64,000 nt of DNA from Terriglobia bacterium (GTDB lineage Bacteria > Acidobacteriota > Terriglobia > Terriglobales > Acidobacteriaceae): assembly GCA_020073385.1 (NCBI GenBank), contig JAIQFH010000009.1:94921-158920 (forward strand), in the 5' to 3' direction. A program made the position numbers and the translations under genes. This document shows positions 54,262 to 63,427 of this stretch, one piece after another (position 1 is the first letter of the stretch; each line of letters opens with the position of its first letter). The notes beneath the pieces are model-generated. The model searched no databases. It saw nothing but the letters and a program-made list of their open reading frames with translations, and was not told the origin of the DNA.

Positions 54262-54262
54262 T
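54236..54262 (+). terminator. Possible terminator/attenuator after fdhE
   Basis: ACACCC (54236-54241) pairs with GGGTGT (54251-54256) around a 9-nt loop and runs into ATTTTTT. The 6-bp stem is short, so termination would be partial. It overlaps the promoter-like sequence, so transcription from fdhE and initiation for fdhA compete here. Confidence 0.4.
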
Positions 54263-54332
54263 TCGAGCGACTTCCGGTGTACACGAACTGCAGTAAGTGC
54301 ATCCAACGGATATCCAGTAAGCGGGGATCTGC

Positions 54333-57300
54333 ATGGACCTTTCACGCCGTTCCTTCCTGAAGACGGGAGTAGCCGGTGCAGTCGGGCTCTCGGCACTCGG
54401 TTTCGACCTGCAACCTCTGCAAGCTCAGTCTTCCTCCCTCAAGATTTCACGTACCTCGCAGACGCGCAGCACCTGCCCATATTGCTCGGTGAGTTGTGGC
54501 ATCATCATCCACACCATCGGGGATGGCGCGAAGAACGTCACTCCACAAGTGGTGCACGTTGAGGGCGATCCCGATCATCCCATCAACCGAGGCACGCTTT
54601 GCCCCAAGGGCGCGTCCCTGTTGCAGGACATCGTCAACGATCGCCGCCTGCTGAAGCCGCAGGTGCGCCGCCCTGGCTCCGATCATTGGGAAGACATTCC
54701 CTGGGATCAAGCGATCGATGAAATCGCCACTCGAACGAAAGCCCTCCGTGACGCGGACTTTATCGAGCAGGACAAGAACGGCAAGACCGTCAACCGCTGG
54801 GAGAGTATGGCCTTTGCCGGCGGCTGTACCGATACCAACGAGTTCAATTATCTGGTTGTGAAGTCGATGCGTTCGATGGGGGTGACGTGCCTGGAAAACC
54901 AGGCACGTGTTTGACACGGCCCCACGGTCTCCAGTTTGGGGCCAACATTCGGACGCGGGGCGATGACTAACGGTTGGGTCGACATCAAGAACACCGACAT
55001 GATGTTGATCATGGGCGGTAATCCTGCCGAGAATCATCCCTGCGGGTTCAAGTGGGTCGTCGAAGCAAAACGCAACCGCAACGCGAAAATCATCGTCGTC
55101 GATCCGCGCTTCACGCGTACCGCTACCCAGGCAGACCAATTCCTTCAAATCCGCGCCGGGTCCGACATCGCCTTTCTCGGCGGGATGATCAACTTTGCCA
55201 TTCAGAACAAGCGCTACAACGAGGAATACCTCGTCAACTACACCAACGCCGCGTTTGTGGTGAAAGACGGCTTCAAGCTCCCCGAAGACGGCCTCTACTC
55301 CGGTTTCGATACGAACGCAAAAACCTACGACAAGTCGACTTGGAATTACGAAGAAGTCGGCGGCCCTGCAGCAAAGCCTGCCGCCGGCAGCCCTCCCCCT
55401 CCCCCAGCCCTTCCCCCAAACGTTGCATATGATCTGTCGCTGCAGAATCCACGCTGCGTCTTCCAACTGCTGAAACAGCAATACTCGCGCTATACGCCAG
55501 AGATGGTCGAACGCATCACCGGCATTCCAAAAGACCAGGCGCTTAAGGCGTGGGACACGTTCACCTCCATTCGTCAGAACGGCAATATGAAGAAGGCCGG
55601 CACCATTATTTATGCCGTCGGCTGGACGCAGCACTCTTCCGGCACGCAAACGATCCGCACCGCTGCGATGATCCAGTTGCTGCTCGGCAATGTCGGCCGC
55701 GCCGGCGGCGGTGTCAACGCTCTGCGCGGGCACTCCAACATTCAAGGTGCAACCGACATAGCCGGCGTCTTCGACATCCTGCCCGGCTATCTCAAGATGC
55801 CGACTCCCGCAGATACCGACCTGAAGGCTTATCTCACCCGCACCACGCCCAAGGCCTCGAAGCCGAAAGAATGGGACTCCTTCAACTACTGGTCGAACAC
55901 ACCGGCATTCACCGTATCGTTCCTCAAGGCCCTCTACGGTGACGCGGCTACCAAAGAAAATGATTTCGCCTTTAACTGGCTTCCCAAGATCGACCGCAAG
56001 TACTCCTGGGCCGAAATTTGGGACGACATGTACAACGGCAAAATCAAAGGCATGATGGCGTTCGGCATGAACGGCGTCATGATCGGGCCGAATGGGAAAA
56101 AGAACATCGAGGCCCTGAAGAAAGCGGACTTCCTGGTGGTCTGCGAAATCTATCCTGACGAGACCAGCGAATTCTGGCGCGCGCCGGGCACCACGCCCGA
56201 CGAAATGAAGAAGATCCAAACGACTGTTTACCGGCTGCCTGGCGCAGGCTTCGCCGAGAAAGACGGAACATTCGTTAACTCCGCGCGCTGGCTGCAGTGG
56301 AAGTGGGCCGCGGTTCCGCCTCCCGGAGATTGCAGGCTCGATCAGGAAATTCTGGCGCGCATCTTTTTGAAGGTCCGCGAGAAATATCAGAAGGAAGGCG
56401 GCAAGCTCGCCGACCCGATTCTGAAACTTTCCTGGAACTATACGAATCCATACAACCCATCTCTTGCCGAGATCGCGAAGGAACTCAACGGCAAAGCTCT
56501 CGCCGACGTCACCGATCAAAAGACCAACACCACCATCAAAGCCGACCAGCAGCTTCCCGGCTTCGCATTCTTGCGCGACGACGGTTCCACGATGTCAGGT
56601 AACTGGCTCTACTGCGGTTCCTGGACCGAGGCTGGTGCCCTGACGCAGCGCCGCGACCCCGCCGATCCCTCTGGCCTCGGCATTCACGCAAACTGGGCTT
56701 GGTCGTGGCCGATGAATCGCCGCGTCATGTACAACCGGGCGTCGTGCGATCTGAACGGCAAGCCCTGGGACCCGGATCGCAAGCAAGTGTGGTGGAGTGA
56801 AGCCAAACAAAAGTGGGCGGGCAATGACGTTCCCGATTTCAAAGCCGACTCCGACCCTAAGACCCACATGGGTCCGTTCATCATGAATCCGGAAGGAGTG
56901 GGGCGGCTGTTTGTGCCGATCGGCGCGGTTGCAGATGGACCGTTCCCCGAGCACTATGAGCCAACGGAGAGCCCGATCGCAAATCCGCTGCACCCGGGAC
57001 AGTCGAATAATCCGATTGCGAAACGATTCAAGAGCGACATGGATAAGTACGGAACCGTCGAGCAGGGATTCAACATCATCTGCACGACGTACCGGCTCAC
57101 TGAGCACTATCACTACTGGACCAAGAACAATCCCATGAACGTTCAACTCGTGCCCGAGCCGTTCGTGGAGATCCCTGCCGAACTCGCCGACCAGATGGGG
57201 TTGCGGGGTGGAGAGAAGGTAAAGGTGACCAGCGCCCGCGCGGAGTACATCGCCAAAGCGATGGTGACCAAGCGAATCAAGGGCATGATGATCGATGGCA

Positions 57301-57470
57301 AGAAGACTTATCAGATCGGCATTCCCATTCACTGGGGATTCCGCGGCATCGCGGAAGACGAGGGTAAGACTGCGAAGACGCCGGTTAACTATCTCTCCCC
57401 AGCAGTGATCGATCCCAACGCCTACACACCCGAGTTCAAAGGCTTCCTCGTGAAGCTGGAAAGAGCCTGA
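54333..57470 (+). CDS. fdnG: Formate dehydrogenase alpha subunit, selenoprotein, periplasmic
   Basis: Mo/W-bis-MGD catalytic subunit that oxidises formate to CO2. Read through TGA 54912-54914 it is 1045 residues, the FdnG/FdoG length. The Tat signal is RRSFLK at residues 5-10. [4Fe-4S] ligands are in CPYCSVSCG (50s) and GTLCPKG. Selenocysteine is residue 194: ENQARV-U-HGPTV, matching the family context. A stop-aware reading gives a 193-residue and a separate 844-residue product, which is wrong. A Pro-rich insertion lies near 347-362 (GSPPPPPALPPNVAY). It ends one base before fdnH, and its sequence has no other defect. selA, selB, selC and selD must be elsewhere. Confidence 0.93.
54912..54943 (+). 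promoter_or_regulatory. Sec UGA codon and bacterial SECIS hairpin
   Basis: TGA at 54912-54914 is followed by the apical hairpin CTCCA (54929-54933), loop GTT, TGGGG (54937-54941), five pairs with one U-G. The loop lies about 20 nt after the UGA, holding the G-U expected for SelB binding. Overlapping alternative: GGCCCCA (54918-54924) pairs perfectly with TGGGGCC (54937-54943). Compared with remembered E. coli fdnG, the spacing matches. Confidence 0.85.
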
Positions 57471-57471
57471 G

Positions 57472-58386
57472 ATGAGCGATCGCAAGACGCTGCAAGTGCA
57501 AAGAATCTCGGGCCACCCCGGCCCCGTCCCCGGTGAGGGGACACAGCGCCAGGAAAAACTCTGCAAGCTGATTGACACTACCACCTGCATCGGCTGCAAG
57601 GCCTGTGAAGTCGCCTGCGTGGAGTGGAACGACATGCCGTTCCAGCCCACCATGTTCGACAACACCTACCAGACGATGCCGGACACGAGTTGGAATTACT
57701 GGAACCTGATCAAATTCAACGAGGTCAGTTCCGACGACGGTTCCTTCCAGTGGCTGATGCGCAAGCACCAGTGCATGCATTGTGCTGACCCAGGCTGTCT
57801 CGCGGCCTGTCCAGCGGACGGCGCGATCGTGCAATACAGCAACGGCATTGTCGATTTTGAAGAGGCCAGCTGCATCGGCTGCCAGTTCTGCGTTTCGGGA
57901 TGTCCGTTTAATGTGCCCAAGTTCAATCCGTCAACGAAGAAAGTCTATAAGTGCACGCTGTGCTCGGACCGAGTCGGCCAAGGCTTGGAGCCGGCCTGCA
58001 TCAAGTCGTGCCCGACCGGATGCCTACATTTCGGCACCAAGGACGACATGCTGCAACTCGCCAACAAACGCGTTGTGCAACTGCAGCAGCATGCTGGACT
58101 AAAAGACGCCGGCGTCTACGATCCGCAGACCATTGGCGGGACCTCGGTCGTCTACATCCTGCACGATGCAACCAATCCCGAAAAATACGGTGGATTGCCG
58201 AAGAATCCTCGCATTCCCCTCAGCTTCACCCTCTGGAAAAGCTGGTTCAAGCCGATTGGACTTATCGCGTCCATGATGGCGTTTGCCGGGGTCATCCTGC
58301 ACTACGTGACCGAAGGACCACGAAGAGTGCAACCGCAACCCCCGGTGCGAGAGATCGACGGCGGCGAGGCGAGGAAGGAAAACTGA
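57472..58386 (+). CDS. fdnH: Formate dehydrogenase iron-sulfur subunit
   Basis: A 304-residue electron-transfer subunit with four [4Fe-4S] clusters. Ferredoxin motifs are CIGCKACEVAC (about 42), CMHCADPGCLAACP (about 102), CIGCQFCVSGCPF (about 134), and CTLC...CIKSCPTGC (about 160-185). Near 255-280 a membrane helix (IGLIASMMAFAGVILHYV) anchors it to the membrane, as in FdnH. It begins one base after fdnG and its stop overlaps fdnI by one base. Confidence 0.95.
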   Translation: MSDRKTLQVQRISGHPGPVPGEGTQRQEKLCKLIDTTTCIGCKACEVACVEWNDMPFQPTMFDNTYQTMPDTSWNYWNLIKFNEVSSDDGSFQWLMRKHQCMHCADPGCLAACPADGAIVQYSNGIVDFEEASCIGCQFCVSGCPFNVPKFNPSTKKVYKCTLCSDRVGQGLEPACIKSCPTGCLHFGTKDDMLQLANKRVVQLQQHAGLKDAGVYDPQTIGGTSVVYILHDATNPEKYGGLPKNPRIPLSFTLWKSWFKPIGLIASMMAFAGVILHYVTEGPRRVQPQPPVREIDGGEARKEN

Positions 58387-59141
58387 TGGCCACTCCTGCG
58401 AAAAGCATCGGGCGCGGTCCCGACCACTTCATAAATCGAATTGGCTTGACCGTCGTGTACGTCGGAGAACTTCTGCGCCATCGCGCCTACACGCGCTTCC
58501 TGCACTGGGCCTACGGAATCTTTTTCTTTCTGGCGTTGATCTCAGGCTTCGGAATTTACATGCCATGGATCTTCCGCTGGTTCACTCCGCTGTTCGGCGG
58601 CGGCGCCATGACTCGCATGTTGCATCCGTGGTTCGGACTCGGTTTCGTGTTCTTCTTCGGCCTTCAGGCTTTGAATTGGCTGACCCTGATGGCCTGGGGC
58701 CCGGGCGATACCCGCTGGATGAAGCGGCTCAAAGACTACGTGACGCACCGCGACAGCATTGAACCGCCCGACGTAGGCTTCTTCAACGCCGGCCAGAAGG
58801 CGCAGTTCTGGGAAATCGTCGGCGGCTGCATTGCATACGTGACTACGGGCGTCATCATGTGGTTCCCCGAAATATTCGGCCGCTGGCTCGTTGCCGTCAG
58901 CTATGTCATTCACGACATCTCGGCCTTGATCATGCTGGCCGGCATCTTCATTCACATTTACCTGAGTACGATCGGCGAGCCAGGCACCATGCAGGCCATG
59001 ACCCGAGGCACCGTAAGCGAAGCCTGGGCATGGACTCATCATCCCGCCTGGTACAAAGATGTTACGGGCCGGGATCCGCAGCAGGCTTTGGAGGAAGCTC
59101 GCCGAAAGCTTAACGAGACGGCAGGTGTGTCCGGCAAGTGA
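58386..59141 (+). CDS. fdnI: Formate dehydrogenase cytochrome b556 subunit
   Basis: A 251-residue integral membrane subunit that binds two hemes b and reduces quinone. Four membrane segments are visible: about 40-60 (RFLHWAYGIFFFLALISGF), 80-105 (MLHPWFGLGFVFFFGLQAL), 145-165 (IVGGCIAYVTTGVIMWF) and 180-205 (VISYVIHDISALIMLAGIF-like). His residues in FLHWAYG, LHPWFG, and HDISAL and FIHIYL are heme-ligand candidates. I start it at ATG 58386, overlapping the fdnH stop (TGATG); the open frame upstream is not coding. It is the last gene of the operon and is convergent with the regulator at 59196. Confidence 0.93.
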   Translation: MATPAKSIGRGPDHFINRIGLTVVYVGELLRHRAYTRFLHWAYGIFFFLALISGFGIYMPWIFRWFTPLFGGGAMTRMLHPWFGLGFVFFFGLQALNWLTLMAWGPGDTRWMKRLKDYVTHRDSIEPPDVGFFNAGQKAQFWEIVGGCIAYVTTGVIMWFPEIFGRWLVAVSYVIHDISALIMLAGIFIHIYLSTIGEPGTMQAMTRGTVSEAWAWTHHPAWYKDVTGRDPQQALEEARRKLNETAGVSGK

Positions 59142-59195
59142 GAATTCTGTAAGCTATTTGTTACCACTTTGGCCACGTCCGGCCCAGATCTCAGC

Positions 59196-60362
59196 TCAGT
59201 TTTGCCCCGATGCGCTCTTCACGAATGAAAGCGTGGTTTTGGGCATCGATACGCAGACCTCGCCAGCAATCGCACGCCTGCTGTAGAAATTCTTGAGCTT
59301 GAAGATCACCGTGGGAGTGATCTCCTGCCCACGTGAGACCAGAAGCCCGCCCGTGGTGGAGCGAACCTCCTCCTGCAAAATCATGCCCGGAGTCAGTTCT
59401 TCTATCCGGCACTTTCGTATCTCCGAATCTTCGGCGTTGGGATCCAAGGTTACAAGCGCCTCGAAAAACTTTTGGCTGAAATTTCGGTTCCGCATAGAAA
59501 GTTGATGGGCCGACTCCGTCCGCGACACGCCCCGATGAATCAACCGTTCGTACTCCAAGATCAATCGCAGAATCTCCGCTCCTGTCCGCATGTCACCGGA
59601 CTCAGTCCCCTCACCCGGCGGGACAGGGCGATCTTGATGCTGGATCATCCACGCGATCGGTTCCAGTCGAGGGATCTTGGAGAGCAACGCGTGAGCCACC
59701 TTCGGATGGGCGTCGTACTGTGCCTGCTCGTCCGGGCTCAAAGTATCGCCTCGATAGACCGCCTCGATGGTTTCCGCCGCCAGGGTCACACAACCCAACT
59801 GCGAAAGGATCGCCGCAACCTCGTATTGCCAGGGATTCCCCAGCTTCATCGCCGTTACCACGTGGTGAATATAGCGGCGCGCCCGCTCCGCCCGACCAAA
59901 TGCCGTTGGATTCACCAGGCTCAATACTTCACTCAGAACGTGCAGGCACCCGCTCAGTGTCTGCTCCAGCAACTGCTTCTCGGCCGTGATCAGCCGGTAC
60001 TGCATCAGCGCCGCAGTGATGGTCTTCGCCATCATCTCCTTGCTGCAGGGCTTGATGAGGAAGCGGAAAATACTTCCTTCGTTGATGGCCTCAATCGCCG
60101 TCTCGGTTTCCGCGTTACCCGTCAACATCACGCGCACTGTTTCCGGAGGTGCAGACTTCACGCGCCGAAGCAGTTCAATTCCATCCATTCCCGGCATTCG
60201 CATGTCCGAGATCACCACCGCGTAGGGCCCCTTGCTGTCGAGCAGTCCCAACGCCTCTTGCCCGCTCTGAGCAACGTCAATCAGGAATTCGCCCCTCAAA
60301 TTGCGGCGATATCCGTCGAGAATGTTGCGATCGTCGTCTACTAGCAGGATCAGTTCCGGCAT
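59196..60362 (-). CDS. Response regulator with degenerate HD-GYP-like domain
   Basis: A 388-residue protein starting at the ATG preceded by AGAGGAG. The receiver has VDDDRN, phospho-acceptor Asp in VVISDMRMPGMDG (near 53) and Lys in LIKPCS. The second half (about 150-345) follows the HD-GYP layout, but the HDxGK position reads LSQLGCVTL and no GYP motif is seen; the HPKVAHALLSKIP helix is kept. It is thus probably not a phosphodiesterase but a binding or scaffold domain. A third domain (350-388) resembles a small C-terminal beta unit. It comes after the HDOD regulator in the same direction. Confidence 0.8.
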   Translation of the reverse strand: MPELILLVDDDRNILDGYRRNLRGEFLIDVAQSGQEALGLLDSKGPYAVVISDMRMPGMDGIELLRRVKSAPPETVRVMLTGNAETETAIEAINEGSIFRFLIKPCSKEMMAKTITAALMQYRLITAEKQLLEQTLSGCLHVLSEVLSLVNPTAFGRAERARRYIHHVVTAMKLGNPWQYEVAAILSQLGCVTLAAETIEAVYRGDTLSPDEQAQYDAHPKVAHALLSKIPRLEPIAWMIQHQDRPVPPGEGTESGDMRTGAEILRLILEYERLIHRGVSRTESAHQLSMRNRNFSQKFFEALVTLDPNAEDSEIRKCRIEELTPGMILQEEVRSTTGGLLVSRGQEITPTVIFKLKNFYSRRAIAGEVCVSMPKTTLSFVKSASGQN

Positions 60363-60543
60363 AGTACTCCTCTGATTCACTCCCTCACTTCCCAATGCAT
60401 CCTGTCGCTGATGCCGCTGTCGAACCAACTGCCTCCGGCAGGGGAGGGTAAGCATCCCATTGTTCCCATCGGCAGAGGTGCGCGGATGCTTTAAGACGAT
60501 TGCCCCTGTGAAGATTTGTCCTGGTCGTCACACACGAGTGTGG

Positions 60544-61749
60544 TCACTTGGCTTCGTGGGGAGGGCTAGGATTTGACTTGTACAAGCTGCGCCACACACT
60601 TTCTCGCTCGCTCAGCCCAAGGCGATTGAGGTACGGCTGGTCCAGTGCGATGTCGTGATTCAACGGCGAAGGATCTCCCTCGCTCGCAATTGCGTCGGCT
60701 GCATGGACCGCCGTCAGCGTCGAGAATTTTGTCTCGGCCGTTTCTGCGGGGTGATGGTGATAGGCCACGGCATGCACCAGCGGAAACGGCAGCCCCCAGA
60801 TGCTCATCAGATATGCGCCCACTTCCGCGTGCGTGCACCCGATGCGCTCCCGTTCCCCGTTTGCGTGCATGTCTGACTTGGCCGTATACGCCTGCAGGTA
60901 CTCTTTTGGAAATTCCGCCAGCAGAACCAACTTGCCGAGATCATGCAAGAGGCCTGCGGTGAAGCACTCCTCCAGCAGCGCCTTCGGGCAATTCTCAGCG
61001 GCGGCAATCTGCTGCGCCAGCTTCGATACTGCAATGCTGTGTTCCCACAAACAGGGCAGATTCGCCGCTACTCGCGCGTTACCGTCGAATTGCGAAAACA
61101 CGTTTACCGACAGCACCAGCGTGCGCACGTTGTCGAGACCGATGAGCGTAAGCGACTGCAGCAAACTGGATACTCGGCCGCCGGTGCCCATGAATGCAGA
61201 GTTTGCCAATTGCAGGATTTTGGTTGCCATGCCCACGTCCTTGGAGATGATGCGGGCGATCTGCGTGAACGACGGATCTTCCGAGCGCAACTGGGCCATA
61301 ACCTCGTCGTACAGGGCCGGAAGGCTGGGAAGCGACCGCAAGCGCGACACGACTGTCTTCACCGATTGGTTCGAGAGCAGGTCGCGCATGGCGAACGCCT
61401 GATTGAGTCGATTCGCGAGTTCCTGCGGGTCGCATGGCTTGGATAGGAACTGATGGGCCGGGGAAATCGACCGGAACACTGCTCCCCGACTCGCTTGACC
61501 CGAGAGGATCATTCGTACCGTGTCGGGATAGCGCTGCTTGACCTGATCCAGCAGATCCGCACCGTCCATCAGCGGCATGCGCATATCGGAAACGATCGCG
61601 TCGTAGGGTTCTTTCCCTAAAGCCTGCAATGCTGCCTCTGCGCTCTCGACGAACCGCATGTCCCAGACCTCGCGCATGCCATGCAAACTGCGCCTCAACC
61701 CGCTGAGGACATTCGGTTCGTCATCCACAAACATGACTCGCTTCTTCAT
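60544..61749 (-). CDS. Response regulator with HDOD output domain
   Basis: A 401-residue protein. The receiver (1-125) has FVDDEPN, phospho-acceptor Asp in AIVSDMRMPLMDG (near 55) and Lys in LSKPCD. HDOD (about 140-340) has LPSLPALYDEVMAQL and AARIISKDVGMATKIL-like helices, AGLLHDLGKLVLLAEFP and YHHHPAET. HDOD proteins link phosphorelays to chemotaxis, motility or c-di-GMP circuits, often without enzyme activity. Its ATG overlaps the kinase stop (ATGA), so the intron-bearing kinase is its likely partner. Confidence 0.88.
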   Translation of the reverse strand: MKKRVMFVDDEPNVLSGLRRSLHGMREVWDMRFVESAEAALQALGKEPYDAIVSDMRMPLMDGADLLDQVKQRYPDTVRMILSGQASRGAVFRSISPAHQFLSKPCDPQELANRLNQAFAMRDLLSNQSVKTVVSRLRSLPSLPALYDEVMAQLRSEDPSFTQIARIISKDVGMATKILQLANSAFMGTGGRVSSLLQSLTLIGLDNVRTLVLSVNVFSQFDGNARVAANLPCLWEHSIAVSKLAQQIAAAENCPKALLEECFTAGLLHDLGKLVLLAEFPKEYLQAYTAKSDMHANGERERIGCTHAEVGAYLMSIWGLPFPLVHAVAYHHHPAETAETKFSTLTAVHAADAIASEGDPSPLNHDIALDQPYLNRLGLSERESVWRSLYKSNPSPPHEAK

Positions 61750-62105
61750 GCGCTTCCTTTCGGAGCTGCCGCCACGCTTACGGGCAACGTGATAAAGAAC
61801 GTCGTGCCCTTGCCCACCTCAGTCTCAAACCAGATCTTGCCGCCGTGCTTCTTCACTACCACCGTGTAGGCCAGGGCCAATCCTTGTCCGCTTCCTTTGC
61901 CCACTTCCTTAGTGGTGAAGAAAGGCTCAAACACTCGATTGCGGATCGCTTCCGGAATTCCCTTCCCGGTGTCACTCACCGAGATCTCTACATCCTGACC
62001 CGCCGTTCGTGTGCGCACTGTGATCTGCCCTTTTTCTCCATCCTTCACTTTTTCCTTAATGGCATGCGCCGCATTCACCAGCAGGTTCAGCACGACCTGG
62101 TTAAG
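61746..62105 (-). CDS. Histidine kinase, 3' exon interrupted by a group II intron
   Basis: 119 codons for the end of a kinase ATPase domain: LNQVVLNLLVNAAHAIKE (N box), VSDTGKGIPE, FEPFFTTKEVGKGSGQGLAL and ALAYTVVVKKHGGKIWFETE. The phospho-acceptor and sensor parts lie beyond the window; only the last five bases of exon 1 (63996-64000) are present. Reading on into 62106-62312 gives intron sequence, so a simple ORF start is wrong. If the intron splices precisely, CGACA joins CTTAACC in frame as ...T-L-N-Q. It overlaps the HDOD regulator by 4 nt. Confidence 0.85.
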   Translation of the reverse strand, partial: LNQVVLNLLVNAAHAIKEKVKDGEKGQITVRTRTAGQDVEISVSDTGKGIPEAIRNRVFEPFFTTKEVGKGSGQGLALAYTVVVKKHGGKIWFETEVGKGTTFFITLPVSVAAAPKGSA

Positions 62106-62144
62106 GTGAGTAGCCCCGGGGAATCTCACCCCGAGGCTCTCGTA

Positions 62145-62178
62145 GAACTGTACGTGAGCCTCTCGACTCATACAGCTC
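62145..62178 (-). ncRNA. Group II intron domain V
   Basis: Exactly 34 nt: GAGCTGTATGAGTC, tetraloop GAGA, GGCTCACGTACAGTTC. The AGC catalytic triad near the start, the GNRA-type loop and the bulge before the lower stem are all present. The IEP stop codon lies inside it (GCTGTATGA). Confidence 0.93.
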
Positions 62179-63427
62179 CCAGCATGGAGCCACGCCGAAC
62201 CCCCATCTGCCAGTGGGCAAACAACGCCGGATCGCGCCGCGAAATACGGGCGATCCAGTGTGTCGCCCTGCGCAGATGGTGATGCAGCTTCTTGTATTTG
62301 CGCTTGGCCCAAAGGGCAAGATCTCGATCCAGTGCGCGCATCGTCGGATAAAGTGCGGAGCGATAATATCGCCCATAATATTGGAGCCAGCCCCGGATAA
62401 TCGGGTTGAACATCCGTGACAGATCTTCGATAGCTTTGTCGCTGCGCTGAGGCAGATTCCAGCTTCGAATGGTGTCACGCATGGCCTTCGCCGCCTTGTT
62501 GGAGACCGCCGGACTGAAGTTGATGAAGAACTTCCCCTTACGATTTTTGGATCTTCGCGGTTGAAACCTATAGCCGAGAAAATCGAACTTTTCGTTCGGG
62601 TAAGTCCAGTGTCGAAAATCATCCTTGCAATAGACGATTTTCGTCTTCTCCGGATGGAGCTCCAGTCCGCAAGCCTGCAACCGCTTCGCGATGGCGTCCT
62701 TTACCTCCTGGGCTTGCTTTTCCGTTCTGCAGTGCACGATGCCATCGTCGGCATACCTCTCGAATGGCACTCGAGGGTAGTTCACCGTGAGCCATCGATC
62801 TAACGCATAATGCAGAAACAGATTGGCGAGCAGTGGGCTCGCGACTCCGCCTTGCGGCGTGCCCTTTTCCCGCGGGGTCAATCGCCCGTCCTCTTCTTGC
62901 ACTGGGGCTTTGAGCCAGCGCTCGATGTAGAGTACGATCCATCGCTCCGGGGCATGCTTCTTCACCGCTCGCAGCAATAGATTTTGATCGAGGTTGTCAA
63001 AGAAGCCTTTAATGTCCAGGTCGATGACCCAGTCATAGCGCCAGCATCGCTCTCGCGCTTGGCCTACTGCTCCCAACGCCGACTTTCCCGGACGATACCC
63101 GTAAGAGTCAGCATGAAACAGCGGGTCCAACACCGGCTCCAGTCTTGCTTTGACGACCTGTTGTGCGATTCGATCCGCGACTGTGGGAATGCCCAGCTTT
63201 CTTTCCCCACCGTTTTTCTTTGGTATTTTCACCGTCCGAACCGGTGGTGGAAAATAGCTGCCCGATGACATGCGATTCCAGATCTTGTAAAGATTCTTCT
63301 TCAGATTCTTTTCAAAATCCTCGATCGACTGCTCATCGATCCCTGCTGCTCCTTTATTCTCTTTGACCCGTTGGTACGCTTCCCAGACTTCCTTCTTCGA
63401 AAGACAGTACGGCTTTGCCTCACTCAT
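62168..63427 (-). CDS. ltrA: Group II intron reverse transcriptase/maturase (LtrA-like)
   Basis: A 419-residue intron-encoded protein that assists splicing and reverse transcribes the intron. The ATG follows GGAGGAG (spacing about 5). RT motifs: VKENKGAAGIDEQS, DLDIKGFFDNLD, GTPQGGVASPLLANLFLHYA, YADDGIVH (active site near 233) and KTKIVYC. Maturase domain X is at about 335-405. No HNH/En domain follows, as in class D. It ends GAV-stop within domain V. It appears intact, so mobility and splicing are possible. Confidence 0.95.
   Translation of the reverse strand: MSEAKPYCLSKKEVWEAYQRVKENKGAAGIDEQSIEDFEKNLKKNLYKIWNRMSSGSYFPPPVRTVKIPKKNGGERKLGIPTVADRIAQQVVKARLEPVLDPLFHADSYGYRPGKSALGAVGQARERCWRYDWVIDLDIKGFFDNLDQNLLLRAVKKHAPERWIVLYIERWLKAPVQEEDGRLTPREKGTPQGGVASPLLANLFLHYALDRWLTVNYPRVPFERYADDGIVHCRTEKQAQEVKDAIAKRLQACGLELHPEKTKIVYCKDDFRHWTYPNEKFDFLGYRFQPRRSKNRKGKFFINFSPAVSNKAAKAMRDTIRSWNLPQRSDKAIEDLSRMFNPIIRGWLQYYGRYYRSALYPTMRALDRDLALWAKRKYKKLHHHLRRATHWIARISRRDPALFAHWQMGVRRGSMLGAV

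Noticed and set aside
54447..56519. Very long open frame (690 codons) on the minus strand opposite fdnG
   Set aside because: It is the complement of the conserved FDH coding frame, shows no domain and no good ribosome site, and arises from codon bias in high-GC DNA.
62106..62312. N-terminal 69 codons of the open frame that contains the kinase 3' exon
   Set aside because: They run back through intron domains V and VI and the maturase gene; the kinase similarity begins exactly at the predicted exon border.
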